From contig NZ_CP046171.1 in the NCBI RefSeq assembly GCF_011801125.1, forward strand, positions 3,968,001 to 4,032,000: 64,000 bases of DNA. Reading direction: 5' to 3'. Both the position numbers and the translations under genes were made by a program. The notes beneath the pieces are model-generated. The model ran no database searches. It was given only the letters and a program-made list of their open reading frames with translations, and had not been told where the DNA came from. The stretch's first letter is position 1, and each line of letters opens with the position of its first letter. Source of the DNA: Nocardia brasiliensis. GTDB taxonomy: Bacteria; Actinomycetota; Actinomycetes; Mycobacteriales; Mycobacteriaceae. Positions 63,176-64,000 of the stretch are shown here, piece after piece.

Positions 63176-64000
63176 ATGGACCAGCGGACGACGGATTTCG
63201 ACGTCCTCATCGTCGGCTCCGGCTTCGGTGGCAGCGTCACCGCATTGCGACTGGTCGAGAAGGGGTACAAGGTCGGCGTGCTCGAGGCGGGACAGCGCTT
63301 CGCCGACGACGAATTGCCCAAGACCAGCTGGGAACTGAGGAAGTTCCTCTGGGCGCCCAAGCTCGGCTGCTACGGCATCCAGCGCATCCACCTGCTGCGC
63401 GATGTCCTGATCCTCGGTGGCGCCGGTGTCGGCGGTGGCTCGCTGAACTATGCCAACACGCTGTACGTGCCGCCGGAGCCGTTCTTCAAGGACGCGCAGT
63501 GGCGCGACATCACCGACTGGCAGGCCGAGCTCGCGCCTTACTACGAGCAGGCGCAGAAGATGCTCGGGGTGGTGCGCAATCCACACATGACCCCCGCCGA
63601 CGAGGTGTTCAAGCAGGTAGCCGACGACCTCGGGGTCGGCGACACGTTCGTGCAGACGCCGGTCGGTGTGTTCTTCGGTGAGGCGGGAAAGACCGTCACC
63701 GACCCGTATTTCGGCGGCGTCGGGCCCGAGCGCACCGGCTGCGTCGAGTGCGGCGACTGCATGGTCGGGTGCAAATACGGCGCCAAGAACACCTTGGTCA
63801 AGAACTACCTCTACCTCGCGGAAAAGGCAGGCGCGCAAGTCGTTCCGATGACGACGGTGACCGATCTGCGGCCGCATCCGGACGGCACATGGGACGTGTC
63901 CACCGCACGCACCGGCGCTTGGCTGCGCAAGCAGCCCAAGACCTATACCGCCGCCAATGTGGTGCTCGCCGCGGGCACCCGCGGCACCCAGAAGCTGCTG
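63176..64000 (+). CDS. choD: GMC-type cholesterol oxidase homologue ChoD, N-terminal part (3' end outside window)
   Basis: The first 275 codons of a GMC family flavoprotein: FDVLIVGSGFGGSVTALRLV FAD motif, GKTVTDPYFGGVGPE, GCVECGDCMVGCKYGAKNTL (a ferredoxin-like cysteine set found in ChoD) and VVLAAGTRGTQKLL. It resembles the mycobacterial ChoD (from memory, Rv3409c), which may not act on cholesterol as primary substrate. ATG 63176 has GAGGAG at 63164-63169. It is divergent from the TetR gene. The C-terminal half lies beyond the window. Confidence 0.9.
   Translation, partial: MDQRTTDFDVLIVGSGFGGSVTALRLVEKGYKVGVLEAGQRFADDELPKTSWELRKFLWAPKLGCYGIQRIHLLRDVLILGGAGVGGGSLNYANTLYVPPEPFFKDAQWRDITDWQAELAPYYEQAQKMLGVVRNPHMTPADEVFKQVADDLGVGDTFVQTPVGVFFGEAGKTVTDPYFGGVGPERTGCVECGDCMVGCKYGAKNTLVKNYLYLAEKAGAQVVPMTTVTDLRPHPDGTWDVSTARTGAWLRKQPKTYTAANVVLAAGTRGTQKLL

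Overview
The window is high-GC DNA with GTG starts, GTGA/ATGA stop-start overlaps, F420-type enzymes, an MMPL transporter, a WXG100-type gene and a ChoD-type oxidoreductase. This fits a mycolate actinobacterium, most likely Nocardia or a close relative. The assignment rests on gene content and protein similarity recalled from memory, not on a database search.

Layout. 1-8511: distal half of the nuo (complex I) operon, from the nuoG 3' end to nuoN, with nuoH and nuoI read as one continuous frame; a perfect 16-bp hairpin closes it. 8560-9400: non-coding block with three copies of a stem-loop repeat and a 32-33-bp tandem array. 9534-24648: accessory metabolism (three short-chain dehydrogenase or hydrolase units, MerR, TetR and ArsR regulators next to likely targets, membrane proteins, and a broken protein mannosyltransferase). 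25093-36450: amidase, a long coiled-coil protein with repeated upstream motifs, an SDR pair with a convergent LysR gene, DinB, methyltransferase, carboxylesterase and a WXG100-type pair. 36634-39095: divergent citrate synthases, one with an N-terminal helix-turn-helix, around a palindromic operator. 39062-47829: GNAT, nucleotidyltransferase, a lone tyrosine recombinase, VOC, a second methyltransferase paralogue, a DNA ligase and an esterase. 47866-48330: another stem-loop plus a GC-rich minisatellite. 48654-51034: a HelD/HelR-type RNA polymerase remodelling ATPase behind a palindrome that resembles the rifamycin-associated element. 51105-64000: HxlR/aminotransferase around a 38-bp operator, sirtuin, a LexA-like repressor, a molybdopterin oxidoreductase, F420-type enzymes, MMPL, TetR and the 5' part of choD.

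The least explained structure is a dispersed stem-loop element of about 75-80 bp, with six copies at about 8.6, 9.1, 9.35, 14.95, 24.85 and 47.9 kb. It has long complementary arms, an asymmetric conserved loop (inverted in the last copy) and compensatory changes between two arm subtypes. Other strong signals are the NuoH-NuoI fusion, an 11-bp duplication flanking a 77-bp spacer between nuoG and nuoH, the HelR-type gene with its palindrome, the enzyme-regulator citrate synthase pair, and three decayed genes (frameshifted PMT, a small gene with an in-frame UGA, and a VOC tail). No rRNA, tRNA or CRISPR array was recognised.
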